Assembly (NCBI GenBank): GCA_000403475.2
Contig: KE159795.1
Coordinates: 2,124,417 to 2,188,416 of the forward strand
Direction: 5' to 3'
DNA from: Lachnospiraceae bacterium MD308
GTDB lineage: Bacteria > Bacillota > Clostridia > Lachnospirales > Lachnospiraceae
DNA: 64,000 nt
Positions 25,640-35,700 of this stretch are shown one piece after another. How positions within the stretch are numbered: position 1 is the first letter of the stretch; every line of letters begins with the position of its first letter. The notes under the pieces were generated by a model that did not search any database, was not told the origin of the DNA, and saw only the letters and a program-made list of their open reading frames with translations. A program made the translations under genes and the position numbers.

Positions 25640-27919
25640 ATGGTGAAGCTTTACGATAAAGGTGTATATCTGATAAATGGGGGCGAAATTGCCGAGACCC
25701 CGGAGGAAGTAAAGGGAAAGACAGGACAGGATTTATCTGCGGAAGAAGCTGCGAAAAATACGATGGCTTACCGCATTTTGGAGGAACATAATACTTCGGG
25801 AAATATGGACAGGCTCCAGATTAAGTTTGATAAATTGACCTCCCACGACATTACGTTCGTTGGGATTATCCAGACGGCCAGGGCGTCAGGGCTTGAGAAG
25901 TTCCCGATTCCATATGTGCTCACCAACTGCCACAACTCTCTGTGTGCAGTGGGCGGCACGATTAACGAGGATGATCATATGTTTGGCCTTAGCTGTGCGA
26001 AGAAGTATGGCGGTGTGTATGTTCCGCCTCACCAGGCAGTCATCCACCAGTTTGCCAGAGAGATGCTGGCAGGCGGCGGCAAGATGATTCTTGGCTCGGA
26101 CAGCCATACCCGGTACGGTGCGCTCGGCACCATGGCTATGGGCGAAGGAGGGCCGGAGCTTGTTAAGCAGCTTCTTAACAAGACTTATGATATTAAGATG
26201 CCGGGTGTTGTGGCAATCTATCTGGACGGCGAGCCGATGAAGGGCGTGGGGCCGCAGGATGTAGCGCTTGCTATCATCGGGGCAACTTTTGGAAATGGCT
26301 ATGTGAATAACAAAGTGATGGAGTTTGTCGGCCCTGGCGTTGACAAGTTGAGCGCAGATTTCCGTATCGGAATCGACGTGATGACTACAGAGACAACATG
26401 TCTGTCTTCCATCTGGAAAACGGATGACAAGATTAAGGAATTTTATGAGATTCACAACAGGCCGGAGGATTATAAGGAGTTAAATCCTGGAGCAGTAGCT
26501 TATTATGACGGCATGGTATACGTGAATTTGAGCGAGATTAAGCCGATGATCGCGATGCCGTTCCACCCATCTAACGTATACACGATTGATGAGGTGAATG
26601 CGAATCTGTCTGATATCCTCCATGATGTTGAGAAGAAAGCATTAGTCAGCCTGGACGGCGCGGTAGAATATTCTCTCCAGGATAAGATTCGCGACGGAAG
26701 GCTCTATGTTGACCAGGGCTTGATCGCGGGCTGTGCAGGCGGCGGTTTTGAAAATATCTGTGCGGCAGCAGATATTATCAAGGGACATTATATCGGTGCG
26801 GATGAATTTACTTTTAGTGTGTACCCGGCCAGCACGCCGATCTATATGGAGCTGGTGAAGAACGGTGCGGTTGCGGACTTGATGGAGGCAGGGACAATTG
26901 TGAAGACGGCGTTCTGCGGCCCTTGCTTTGGAGCGGGAGATACCCCGGCAAACAATGCGTTTTCCATCAGGCATTCCACGAGAAACTTCCCGAACCGTGA
27001 AGGCTCGAAACTTCAGAACGGGCAGATATCATCCGTTGCACTTATGGACGCCCGCTCAATCGCAGCGACAGCGGCGAACAAGGGATTCCTTACCCCGGCG
27101 ACGGCGATAGATGTAGAGTATACAGGAAAGAAATATCATTTTGATGAAAAGATATATGCAAATCGGGTGTTTGACAGCCACGGAGAGGCTGATTCATCGG
27201 TAGAGATTAAGTTTGGGCCGAACATCAAGGACTGGCCGGCGATGCCTGCTCTGCCGGAAAATCTCTTGCTGAAAGTAGTATCGGAGATTCACGATCCGGT
27301 TACGACGACAGATGAGCTGATTCCGTCCGGGGAGACTTCTTCTTACCGTTCGAACCCGCTTGGACTTTCGGAGTTTGCATTGTCGAGAAAAGATCCGGCA
27401 TATGTGGGCAGGGCGAAGGAAGTACAGAAGGCTCAGAAGGCTATCGAGGCAGAGCAGTGTCCGGCTGAGGCTTTCGAGGAGTTAAAGCCGATAATCGGAA
27501 AGATTACAGAAACCTACACGGAGATTGACCGGACGAACCTGGGCATCGGAAGCACTATCTTTGCAGTGAAGCCGGGGGACGGTTCCGCTAGGGAGCAGGC
27601 AGCGTCCTGCCAGAAGGTGCTTGGCGGATGGGCGAACATCGCCAATGAATATGCCACAAAGCGTTACCGCTCCAACTTAATCAACTGGGGGATGCTCCCG
27701 TTTATTACAGAGGAGGAGCATACGGCTCTCAGCTTTAAGAACGGGGACTATATCTTTGTGCCGGAGGTTCGGAAAGCAGTTGAGGAGAAAGCGGCGGAGA
27801 TAAAGGCGTATGTAGTCGGAGATTCACTTAAGGAGATTACATTGAAGCTTGGGGATATGACGGAAGCCGAGAGAGAGATTATCTTGAAGGGATGTCTGAT
27901 AAATTATTACCGTGGGTAG
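25640..27919 (+). CDS. Aconitase-family hydratase (YbhJ-like)
   Basis: 759 residues. Three Cys residues match the aconitase [4Fe-4S] ligands in spacing: one in [10 protein letters not shown] (about residue 365) and two in FCGPCFGAG (about 426 and 429). [19 protein letters not shown] is the family substrate-site motif, and the C-terminal swivel domain has [15 protein letters not shown]. It resembles YbhJ-type predicted hydratases more than citrate aconitase; the substrate is likely another hydroxy acid. Its position after the PucR regulator suggests it joins the catabolic pathway of the minus-strand set. AGGAGG precedes the ATG, and a strong terminator follows. Confidence 0.85.
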   Translation: MVKLYDKGVYLINGGEIAETPEEVKGKTGQDLSAEEAAKNTMAYRILEEHNTSGNMDRLQIKFDKLTSHDITFVGIIQTARASGLEKFPIPYVLTNCHNSLCAVGGTINEDDHMFGLSCAKKYGGVYVPPHQAVIHQFAREMLAGGGKMILGSDSHTRYGALGTMAMGEGGPELVKQLLNKTYDIKMPGVVAIYLDGEPMKGVGPQDVALAIIGATFGNGYVNNKVMEFVGPGVDKLSADFRIGIDVMTTETTCLSSIWKTDDKIKEFYEIHNRPEDYKELNPGAVAYYDGMVYVNLSEIKPMIAMPFHPSNVYTIDEVNANLSDILHDVEKKALVSLDGAVEYSLQDKIRDGRLYVDQGLIAGCAGGGFENICAAADIIKGHYIGADEFTFSVYPASTPIYMELVKNGAVADLMEAGTIVKTAFCGPCFGAGDTPANNAFSIRHSTRNFPNREGSKLQNGQISSVALMDARSIAATAANKGFLTPATAIDVEYTGKKYHFDEKIYANRVFDSHGEADSSVEIKFGPNIKDWPAMPALPENLLLKVVSEIHDPVTTTDELIPSGETSSYRSNPLGLSEFALSRKDPAYVGRAKEVQKAQKAIEAEQCPAEAFEELKPIIGKITETYTEIDRTNLGIGSTIFAVKPGDGSAREQAASCQKVLGGWANIANEYATKRYRSNLINWGMLPFITEEEHTALSFKNGDYIFVPEVRKAVEEKAAEIKAYVVGDSLKEITLKLGDMTEAEREIILKGCLINYYRG

Positions 27920-27959
27920 AAGTGTAAATTGATAAAAGAATATATTGCTTTATAATGCC

Positions 27960-28001
27960 AAAGGACATATAAGACCAAATAAGGAATTATATGTCCTTTT
28001 T
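27960..28001 (+). terminator. Intrinsic terminator of the hydratase gene
   Basis: AAAGGACATATAA pairs perfectly (13 bp) with TTATATGTCCTTT around a 14-base loop, ending in a T run. The rest of the gap to 28321 is AT-rich and I see no convincing gene in it. Confidence 0.9.
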
Positions 28002-28321
28002 GCCGTGGCAATTCGGGGTTGATGTAAGCTTTAAAATTTTGTTGCACATTAATCTTTCCTGTGCTAAGATAGTAGCAATTCATAGATTCTGTCATAGAAT
28101 TTATCAATTCTTTGATCCGTTTTTGGATTGTCGGTACATTTGTTTGAAGTTTTCTTTCATGTGTTCCTTTGTTCACTGAGGATACCCCGACTGTATTATT
28201 TTGTAAAGAGGGTGATTGTTATGGTTAACGCCTGATTTTCTATTATTTGTGTTTGGATGTAAAGATTATATTGAAAGAAAGGAAAAGCGCAGAAAAGAAA
28301 CTCTGTGCAGGTTTACTGTGT

Positions 28322-29305
28322 ATGAAAAAAGAATTTACAGGTGATAGCGACAGGATTGTTCATATTTATGATCGCATGTTTAAAAAGATACTGACCCTTT
28401 CGGCTCGTGCTGTTATCGGGCTGATCAATGGTCTGTTTGGGACAGAGTATCCTCCGGATAGTACGATAACTTATAATTGGACGGAACATCATGATGAGCA
28501 TTTAAAGAAGACGCTGGCCGATACGATTGTTACAGTCAATTTCTCTCATTCGTACCATATGGAAGCGCAGATGTATAAGGATGAAGAAATAGAATTCCGT
28601 GTGTTCGATTATAGTTATGGACATGCACTTAAATCAAGAAATGACGCGGATATTTTACATTTCCCGGAACCAAGGATTATCTATCTGTACAATCATAAAA
28701 ATATTTCTGATACCAAGGAAATCCTCCTTGATTTTGGAACACAAGGAACGTTTACATATTGTGTTCCGGTCTTTAAGCTCTTAGAATACACCACCGAAGA
28801 ATTAAGCAGTAAAAATATGGTAATACTCATCCCGTTTATGATACTTAAATTGCGTGACAGCATAAAAAAGAAACGAACCCCGGAAAATATGAAAGCGTTG
28901 CGGACGCTGATTCTTGATGATATAATAAATATCATCAACGAGAATCAGGCTCTTGGAAACATCACATCAGCAGATGCCAATAAACTTCGCAGCCTGATTC
29001 AGAAATTATATAATCATCTTTATTCCCATTATGAGGAGTTTATCGAAGGGGGTCTGAACGATATGATGGAAGAGGGGCTTATATTAGAAGCGGATATTCT
29101 TGAGGCAGAATTGACGGAGAAGATAACCAAAAGAGTGACGCAGCAGGTGACCGAGCAAGTAACACAGCAGGTGACACAGCAGGTGACGCGGGAGATTAAG
29201 GAGGGTATGATTTGTAAATTGTATGCGAAGTTGAAGGATGCCAAGCAGGTGGCGGAGCTTCTGGAACTCCCTCTTGATATGGTGCAGAAGGCAGTGGAAC
29301 AATAG
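28322..29305 (+). CDS. Rpn-type PD-(D/E)XK nuclease / putative transposase
   Basis: About 327 residues. The N-terminal 200 residues match the Rpn/YhgA-like PD-(D/E)XK fold: KKTLADTIVTV carries the Asp and YHMEAQ the Glu-x-Gln. E. coli Rpn proteins are DNases that promote recombination independently of RecA. The second half is helical, with a repeat block TQQV-TEQV-TQQV-TQQV-TREI made by 12-base DNA repeats at about 29138-29197. ATG 28322 starts the conserved part, although its ribosome site is weak; a GTG at 28247 is possible. Single gene between terminators; these genes often spread within Lachnospiraceae genomes. Confidence 0.75.
   Translation: MKKEFTGDSDRIVHIYDRMFKKILTLSARAVIGLINGLFGTEYPPDSTITYNWTEHHDEHLKKTLADTIVTVNFSHSYHMEAQMYKDEEIEFRVFDYSYGHALKSRNDADILHFPEPRIIYLYNHKNISDTKEILLDFGTQGTFTYCVPVFKLLEYTTEELSSKNMVILIPFMILKLRDSIKKKRTPENMKALRTLILDDIINIINENQALGNITSADANKLRSLIQKLYNHLYSHYEEFIEGGLNDMMEEGLILEADILEAELTEKITKRVTQQVTEQVTQQVTQQVTREIKEGMICKLYAKLKDAKQVAELLELPLDMVQKAVEQ
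29138..29197 (+). repeat. 12-base tandem repeats inside the Rpn-type gene
   Basis: Five imperfect units of the type GTGAC-CAGCA encode Val-Thr-Gln-Gln repeats in a predicted coiled coil near the C-terminus. Such units can gain or lose copies by slippage without breaking the frame. Confidence 0.7.
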
Positions 29306-29439
29306 CGAAAAGCAATCACGGGATGTAGATGGGAAAGTGCTTTTCTTAACCAGTAGTCCCGCAATGAAGGAAAAAGGGCTTCTGATGGGAATCGGTGAGA
29401 CAGCATAGAATGATAAATTGCTGCTTAAACGTAGGGAAT

Positions 29440-29495
29440 CTTAACGGTCAGTTAATACGGATTTGACTGTTAAGGTTTTCTGCGTTATTTTTTTA
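29440..29495 (+). terminator. Intrinsic terminator after the Rpn-type gene
   Basis: CTTAACGGTCA (29440-29450) pairs with TGACTGTTAAG (29464-29474) with one mismatch, followed by GTTTTC and, after GCG, a TTATTTTTTT run. Confidence 0.7.
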
Positions 29496-29601
29496 TGATT
29501 TTTTATGTTTTTATTGCAACAGATGGAAGATTTTTTTACTCTTATATATATACAGTATATACAGTTAGTCGGTGCCGATACCATATCAGGGAGGAAAGGA
29601 T

Positions 29602-30087
29602 ATGAGATGTGATGCGAAAAAATTTGCGCAGATGTACGAAGAGATATATAAAGATTTGTACCGCTTTGCTCTGTGCAGGATGAGGAATGTGCAGGACGCG
29701 GAGGATGCGGTGAGTGAGTCTGTGCTTGCGGCATATGAGAATATTCATAAACTGCAAAAGGAGGCTGCATTTAAAAGTTGGATGTTTGTGATTTTGGCAA
29801 ATAAATGCAGGAAAAAGTTAAAGGAATCCGGGGACAGACAGAAAAGAGAAGAGGGAGGGCTGGGGAATTTACCAGAGGCTTCCAAAGAAACCCTGGATTA
29901 TGGAATTGCTTTAGACGTGAAAAAAGCATTTCTTATATTGTCGCCGGAGGAGCAGGAGATTATAGCGCTTTCTGTTTTTGGAGGATACAACAGCAGGGAA
30001 ATTGGAAGTGTGCTGAATCTGAATCCAAACACTGTGCGTTCAAAGAGAAGTCGTGCGCTGGAAAAGATGGAATATATATTGGAGTAG
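29602..30087 (+). CDS. ECF-type RNA polymerase sigma factor
   Basis: 161 residues with sigma region 2 (YKDLYRFALCRMRNVQDAEDAVSESVLAAYENI, residues about 15-50) and region 4 (LSPEEQEIIALSVFGGYNSREIGSVLNLNPNTVRSKRSRALEKM, 110-155). ATG 29602 follows AGGAAAGG; upstream codons in the frame are not conserved. The membrane beta-propeller gene starts 16 bp after the stop, so the pair is probably a sigma factor with its membrane-bound partner. A TTGCAA at about 29514 could be part of its promoter; autoregulation is likely for this class but not shown. Confidence 0.88.
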   Translation: MRCDAKKFAQMYEEIYKDLYRFALCRMRNVQDAEDAVSESVLAAYENIHKLQKEAAFKSWMFVILANKCRKKLKESGDRQKREEGGLGNLPEASKETLDYGIALDVKKAFLILSPEEQEIIALSVFGGYNSREIGSVLNLNPNTVRSKRSRALEKMEYILE

Positions 30088-30103
30088 GAAAGGGGTATCT
30101 TTT

Positions 30104-32149
30104 ATGGAAAGAAGAGAGCAGGATATTCTGGATAAAGTAGAAGAGAAGACAAAAGATATACAGGTGCCGGAGAGTTTAAGACCTGAACAGATTGAAAAGC
30201 TTTTGGAGGAGAAGGGTAAGAATAATAAATCGAATCGTGCGCGATTGTATCGGATCGGAGGCTTGTTGGCGGCGTGTCTTGTGCTGGCAGCAGGAATCGG
30301 AATTACAAGAAACATGGGGAAGAATATGACTTTGGGGAATACTACTGAGAACGTGGCAGAGCTTGCAGAAGAATCGAAGCAGGATACTGGCGGCAGCTCT
30401 TTTCCGGAAGATGTAAGTGATGCGGGCTCAGAGGAAAAAACAGATGATTATAAAAAGGTATATTCTTATATTAAAGCGAAGCTTGATATGCAAACGCGCG
30501 AGGAATCAATGTTCTTTGATACAGCAGAATCTGGCGCGGTAAAAGATGCGATGCCTTCTGATATGAAGAAAGAAAGCGTTTCGGAGGATATGGCAATGTC
30601 CGCGACAGATACGGGGGGCGCAAATGCTTCTGGCGGAGGCTATTCGGAGACCAATGTCCGTCAGGAAGGGGTAGACGAGGGTGATATCGTGAAAACGGAT
30701 GGAAGGTATCTGTATGTTCTAAAAGAGAGCGGAGAACAGATTTCTATTGTGGATACGAAGGGGGCTTTAAAGGAAGTCGGAAAGATTAAGGCAAAAAAGA
30801 ACCGGCAGATACAGGAAATATATGTGATGCCGGAGGAGAAACGGCTGGTCTGCATTGCCGCTGTATACGAGAAACAACAGCTTAAGAAGACAGCGGGGGA
30901 TGACGCAGAAGAAGTGTATATCTATGATGAGGACTTTACTTATCTGGGAAACGGCGGCGGAATGTCAGAAAAGATTGAGGCGGTCACCTACGAGATTAAT
31001 ACTCCCGAGAACCCGAAAAAGCTTGGAAGTATCACCCAGAGTGGTTATTATACTTCCTCCAGGCTGGCAGGAGGATATCTTTACCTGTTTAGTAATTATA
31101 GTGTAGGAAACAATATTGACAGTCACAAGCCCCGCACTTTTATACCGATGGTAAATGATGACCTGATCAGGGAAAAAGATATCAGCCTGCCTCCATTCAA
31201 ATGCGGGAGTATGTATGAAGTGGTTACGGCAGTCAACCTTGATAAGCCCTCGGAGGCGGCAGATAGTAAGGCAATATTTACAGATGGCGGGAGCTTGTAT
31301 GTGAGCAATGAAAATATCTATTATTATGAGACCCAATGGAGTGATAATGGGGATGCAGAAAAAACAGTTATACGAAAGCTTGGATACAAGGATGGGAAGC
31401 TGTCGTCGGCAGTTCAAGGCAATATCAAAGGTTATATTAATGACTCGTTCTCTATCGATGAATACAAAGGGTATCTTCGTATCGTGGCAACGGTGGGGGA
31501 GACAAACTCGGTCTATGTATTGGACGGAAAGCTTAAGACGATTGGCTCCATCAAGAAGCTTGCGAAAGATGAGAGGGTGTATTCCGCAAGATTACTCGGA
31601 GATACGGGATATTTTGTGACCTTCCGGGAGACAGATCCATTATTCAGTGTGGATTTCTCGAATCCAAAGAATCCAAAGATTTTAGGAAAGTTAAAGATAC
31701 CGGGATTTTCAGATTATCTGCATTTTTATGGAAAGGATAAGCTTCTTGGAATTGGCATGAATGTGGAGGAAGATGCGCAGGTCACAGATGGAGTAAAGCT
31801 TAGCATGTTTGATATTTCCGATAACACAGATGTAAAAGAGGAGAATAAGCTTGTATTGAAAAATGTCTATAGTACAGATGTATCATATGATTATAAAGCG
31901 GCTCTTATAGATGTGGGCAGGAATATTATCGGATTTACAGGAAGTACGGGAGGCGGAGAACGCTACTATCTGTTCAGTTATGATGAGAAAGAGGGCTTTT
32001 CGTGCAATATGTCTGAAGAAATTAACGGACGCTCCATGAGGAGTGCCAGAGGACTATATATCGGTGATTCACTGTATATTGTGTGTGGGAATGTGATTGA
32101 GGCATATTCACTTAAGGACTATAGAAAAGTAGAGGATCTGATTTTATAG
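30104..32149 (+). CDS. Membrane-anchored beta-propeller protein, sigma-factor partner
   Basis: 681 residues. A cytoplasmic helical segment of about 45 residues (ERREQDILDKVEEKTKDIQVPESLRPEQI) precedes one membrane helix (IGGLLAACLVLAAGIGI) and a long extracytoplasmic part. From about residue 180 (YSETNVRQEGVDEGDIVKTDGRYLYVL) it matches the secreted beta-propeller family PF09826. The VPESLRPEQIEKLL segment is typical of anti-sigma N-termini next to ECF genes. It probably senses the cell surface and holds the upstream sigma factor; ligand unknown. AAAGGGG precedes ATG 30104. Confidence 0.8.
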   Translation: MERREQDILDKVEEKTKDIQVPESLRPEQIEKLLEEKGKNNKSNRARLYRIGGLLAACLVLAAGIGITRNMGKNMTLGNTTENVAELAEESKQDTGGSSFPEDVSDAGSEEKTDDYKKVYSYIKAKLDMQTREESMFFDTAESGAVKDAMPSDMKKESVSEDMAMSATDTGGANASGGGYSETNVRQEGVDEGDIVKTDGRYLYVLKESGEQISIVDTKGALKEVGKIKAKKNRQIQEIYVMPEEKRLVCIAAVYEKQQLKKTAGDDAEEVYIYDEDFTYLGNGGGMSEKIEAVTYEINTPENPKKLGSITQSGYYTSSRLAGGYLYLFSNYSVGNNIDSHKPRTFIPMVNDDLIREKDISLPPFKCGSMYEVVTAVNLDKPSEAADSKAIFTDGGSLYVSNENIYYYETQWSDNGDAEKTVIRKLGYKDGKLSSAVQGNIKGYINDSFSIDEYKGYLRIVATVGETNSVYVLDGKLKTIGSIKKLAKDERVYSARLLGDTGYFVTFRETDPLFSVDFSNPKNPKILGKLKIPGFSDYLHFYGKDKLLGIGMNVEEDAQVTDGVKLSMFDISDNTDVKEENKLVLKNVYSTDVSYDYKAALIDVGRNIIGFTGSTGGGERYYLFSYDEKEGFSCNMSEEINGRSMRSARGLYIGDSLYIVCGNVIEAYSLKDYRKVEDLIL

Positions 32150-32195
32150 TATTGTGTGAATTGTGAGAAAATATATAAAAAATAACAAAAAAGCA

Positions 32196-32224
32196 TTGAC
32201 AAATAAATGCGATGGTGGTATCAT
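32196..32224 (+). promoter_or_regulatory. Strong sigma-A type promoter of an orphan unit
   Basis: Perfect -35 TTGACA (32196-32201), 17-base spacer, TATCAT (32219-32224). The start would be near 32231. No conventional gene follows before a terminator at 32566-32596. Confidence 0.8.
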
Positions 32225-32281
32225 AAGAACATCAAAAAAGAAGTTAATCTTTTAAATATAAAAGGAAGGAGGCTCACTCCA

Positions 32282-32371
32282 GTGGACACAGTAAAAGAAA
32301 CAACAATTCAATATGTTAGTGGTATGGCAGACGGAAGTTCCCGGAGAGAAGCCTTAACCTCTAGTATTTAA
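32282..32371 (+). CDS. Putative 29-residue small protein or leader peptide
   Basis: GTG at 32282 opens a 29-codon frame beginning MDTVKETTIQYVSG and ending TSSI-stop. AAGGAAGGAGG lies 9-10 bases upstream, one of the best ribosome sites in the window, and the strong promoter at 32196 drives it. GGAG of that site can pair with CTCC right before the start (GGAG-GCTCA-CTCC), which might hide it. No membrane helix; the peptide is polar. The remaining 200 bases of the transcript look structured and non-coding. It could be a real small protein, a regulatory leader, or chance inside an ncRNA. Confidence 0.4.
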   Translation: MDTVKETTIQYVSGMADGSSRREALTSSI

Positions 32372-32565
32372 AGATAAGCCGGAAAAATAGAATGAAAAAT
32401 GAGAGTTCGGAGAAGAGAGAACCGGTGAAAAGTAAGGATTTGTAATCTGCAGACATATTGAAGTAATGTACCACATAGATTTAAAAAAGGCTTGGGAACG
32501 GTTAATCCAGTGAATTCCTCCGAATTATAAAATAGAAGCAAATTAAACTGAATATAAAAATATAG

Positions 32566-32600
32566 CAGCCATTGGAGTAGAAAATTCCGGTGGCTGTTTC
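32566..32600 (+). terminator. Intrinsic terminator of the orphan unit
   Basis: CAGCCATTGGA pairs with TCCGGTGGCTG (two G-T pairs) around a 9-base loop, followed by TTTC. The T run is short. Confidence 0.65.
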
Positions 32601-32637
32601 GTGGTTATAGGAATTTTGTAATTATTAAGTGTATATT

Positions 32638-32666
32638 TTGACATTGAGAGAGCCATATGCTACACT
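32638..32666 (+). promoter_or_regulatory. Sigma-A type promoter of the hyperacidic P-loop gene
   Basis: TTGACA (32638-32643), 17-base spacer, TACACT (32661-32666), 58 bp before the start codon. Confidence 0.75.
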
Positions 32667-32723
32667 AATAATAATGGTTTTAACAGTAAGAGTAGGCAAA
32701 AGATACATTTTGAGGTGAGAATT

Positions 32724-35700
32724 TTGGATAAATATGAATATCGGGTAAAAACAGAGCAACTGCTTGAATATACGGAGAAGAAGCAGTATCGGAAAGCAAT
32801 GGAAATTGCAGATACAATCGATTGGCGCAGGGTGAAGAGTGCGTCTATGTTGAATACGGTCAGTGAAGTTTATGAATACTGTGGAGAATTCCAGAAGAGC
32901 CGTGATATATTATTCATGGCGTTTGATCGTTCGCCGGGAAGCCGAAAGATTGTTTACAGGCTTGCGACTTTGGCGCTTAAGGTTAATGATCCGGATGAAG
33001 CTTCGGATTGTTATGAAGAGTTCGTGAAGCTGGCGCCAAAAGATCCGAACCAGTATATTTTGAAATACAGGATTCTTAAGGTGCAAAGGGCGCCGGTTGA
33101 GGAGCAGATTGCGGCGCTTGAGGAGTTTAAGAAGGCAGAGTATATTGAAAAATGGGCATATGAGCTGGCGAAGCTATATCATGATGCAGGCATGGTGCGG
33201 GAGTGCTTAGAGGAATGTGATGATCTGATTTTGTGGTTTAGCGAGGGCAAGTATGTCTATCTTGCGATGGAACTTAAGATGAAGTATAAGCCGCTTACTC
33301 CGCTTCAGCAGGAAAAGTATGATAAGCATACTGGTAAAAAGACAAAGGACATCGTAATTCCGGGGCAAGAGGAAGAAGATGAAGAAGAGGATAAGACGGA
33401 GACTGCAAATGGGAACACGCAAGAGATTCCTCCGCTGAAAGAGGAGGCTGCGACTGAAAAAGAAGAAGTGGAAGAGAAGAGTGTACCTAAGCAAACTCCT
33501 ACGGAAGAGAAAGACGATGTAAAAGAAGCGGAGGAAGAAAAAAGCAAACCTCGTGCTCCGATTACCAGGATTGTGACGGGCGCAACTCTTGAGGAGGCGC
33601 TTGCAAGCGGGGTTGCGATGGCAGCAGGCTTGAATCAGGAAGAGAAGGCTATGGCTGAAAGAGATGAGGAATTGAAAGTCAGCGGCCAGATGAAGATAGA
33701 GGATATTCTTCAGGAGTGGGAAGAAAAGCAGAAAGTGAATGCGGATGCTATTGAAAAGCAGAAGGCGGAGGATAAGGAAAGACTGCGGATTGAGCGTCAG
33801 GAAGCCGAAAAGCGAAAAGAAGCATCGCGCAAAGCTGCGGAAGAGGCAGCGAGAAAAGCAGAAGAGGAAGCCAGGAAGAAAGCTGCGGAAGAAGCGGCGA
33901 GAAAAGCAGAAGAGGAAGCGAAGAAGAAAGCGGAAGAAGCGGCGGCTAGAAAAGAAGCAGAGGAAACTGCAAGAAAGGCAGAAGAAGCGGCGAAAAAGGC
34001 AGAAGAAGCTAGAAGGAAAGCTGCAGAGGAAGCGGAGAAGTTAGCGGCCAGTCAAACTGCGGCAAAGAAAAAAGCAAAAGGGGCAGCGACAAGTGCGCCT
34101 AAGTCCAAAAAAACTAAGAAAAATATACTGGAGGAGAAGACCCAAAAACTCCCGGATGATATTATGGAGCTTGTGGAGCAGCTTGAAAGCAGAGTGTCCG
34201 GCACAGCGTCACCTCAAAAAGAGGAAGAGGAGGAGTTTGAACAGGAGGATCTATTAGAAGCTCTTGCAGAAGATTTTGGAGAGGGAGAACCGGCGGTTCT
34301 TTTAGAAGCTGAATTGCAAGTCGATGAATCGGAAGAAGAGTACGATTTTAAAGAAGAGGAACCGGAAGAAGATTTACTTGAGGAAGAGGAATCGGAAGGT
34401 GACTTCGAGGAAGACGATTTCGAAGAGGAGGAACCGGAAGGGGAAGACGTTGGAGAAGAAGAGCCCGAGAACGATGAATCCGAGGATGATTTTGAAGAAG
34501 AAGAGTCGGAAGATGATTTTGGGGATGACGAATCTGAGGAAGGTTTTGAGGAAGACGACTTCGAGGACGATGAATCGGAAGACTTTGAGAAAGACGATTT
34601 CGAGGACGAATCTGAGGAGGAAGATTTCGAGGATGACGAATCTGAGGAGGACTTTGAGGAAGACAATTTTGATGATGAATCCGAGGAGGACTTTGAGGAA
34701 GATGATTTTGATGATGATGAATCCGAGGAAGACTTCGAGGAAGATGATTTTGACGATGATGAATCCGAGGAAGACTTCGAGGAAGATGATTTTGACGATG
34801 AATCTGAGGAAGATTTTGAAGAAGACTTTGAGGAAGACGATTTCGATGACGAATCTGAGGAGGACTTTGAGGAAGACGATTTCGATGACGAATCCGATGA
34901 AGATTTTGAAGAAGATGAATTTGGAGAAGAAGGCGACTTTGACGAGGATGAGTTCGATGAAGATGAGTTTATAGAATCGGAAGATGACTTCGACGAAGAA
35001 GATTTTGACGAAGACGACTTTGAAGAGGAAGACTTTGAGGACGGAGAATCGGAAGACGAGGACGATTTTGACGAAGATGAACTCGATGAAGATGAACTTG
35101 ACGAAGATGAGCTTGATGAGGAAGATTTTGAGGAGGAAGAGGAAGAAGAAATCTCCCTTGAAATTGAGGAGCCTTCTGAGGAGGAGATACAGAAACGGTT
35201 TAAAAAGGCAAAAGGCGGAGGAGGTGTTCCGTTTGATACAGGTTTTGTGGTTACAGGGCGTTATGATTTGAGTGCCACTAGCGAAATCGGTTTGAAAGCG
35301 GGACTGACTGAGGAACAGAAAAAGTTGTTCTCTTACTTTGTGCCGGTTCGCGGTATGAGTGAGCAGATTGTAGAAGCTCTTGATAATGACCGCAGAGCTC
35401 AGAGAGAAGGGACATCTAAGACAGGAAACCTCTTGGTAATCGGCAGAAAGGGCTCTGGTAAGACTGTTCTTGCTGTAGATATTGTAAAAGCAATTCAGAA
35501 GCAGAGGAACTTAAAGCAGGGCAAGGTTGCAATTGTCACTGGCGAATCTTTAAATAAGAAGGAACTGCCGAACATCATCCAGAAGCTTAAGGGCGGAGCC
35601 ATCATTGTAGAGAAAGCAGGAAAGCTTAATTCGAGAACAGTGAAGGAACTGAATCATCTGATGGAGAGAAAAACCGGAGAGATGTTATTTGTCTTAGAAG

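Larger units (their letters stand above)
32231..32600 (+). ncRNA. Candidate orphan transcript of about 370 nt
   Basis: Bounded by the promoter at 32196-32224 and the hairpin at 32566-32596, and followed by a separate promoter for the next gene. It contains the 29-codon frame at the 5' end and about 195 bases with short pairings such as GTTC/GAAC near 32404-32423 and CCGG copies at 32380 and 32423. No match to a named RNA class could be made by eye. Confidence 0.45.

Noticed and set aside
27907-28179. Frames on both strands between the hydratase and the Rpn-type gene, including a minus-strand 89-codon frame with QKRIKELINSMTE
   Set aside because: It faintly recalls a recombinase C-terminus, but includes the terminator, has no ribosome site and cannot be supported.
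28999-29197. Possible CRISPR or direct-repeat array at the VTQQ repeats
   Set aside because: Units are 12 bases, in frame, without spacers; they are coding repeats.
34214-34666. Minus-strand 150-codon frame rich in Ser/Lys
   Set aside because: It is the complement of the Glu/Asp repeat DNA of the hyperacidic protein; the Ser richness is forced by the repeats.
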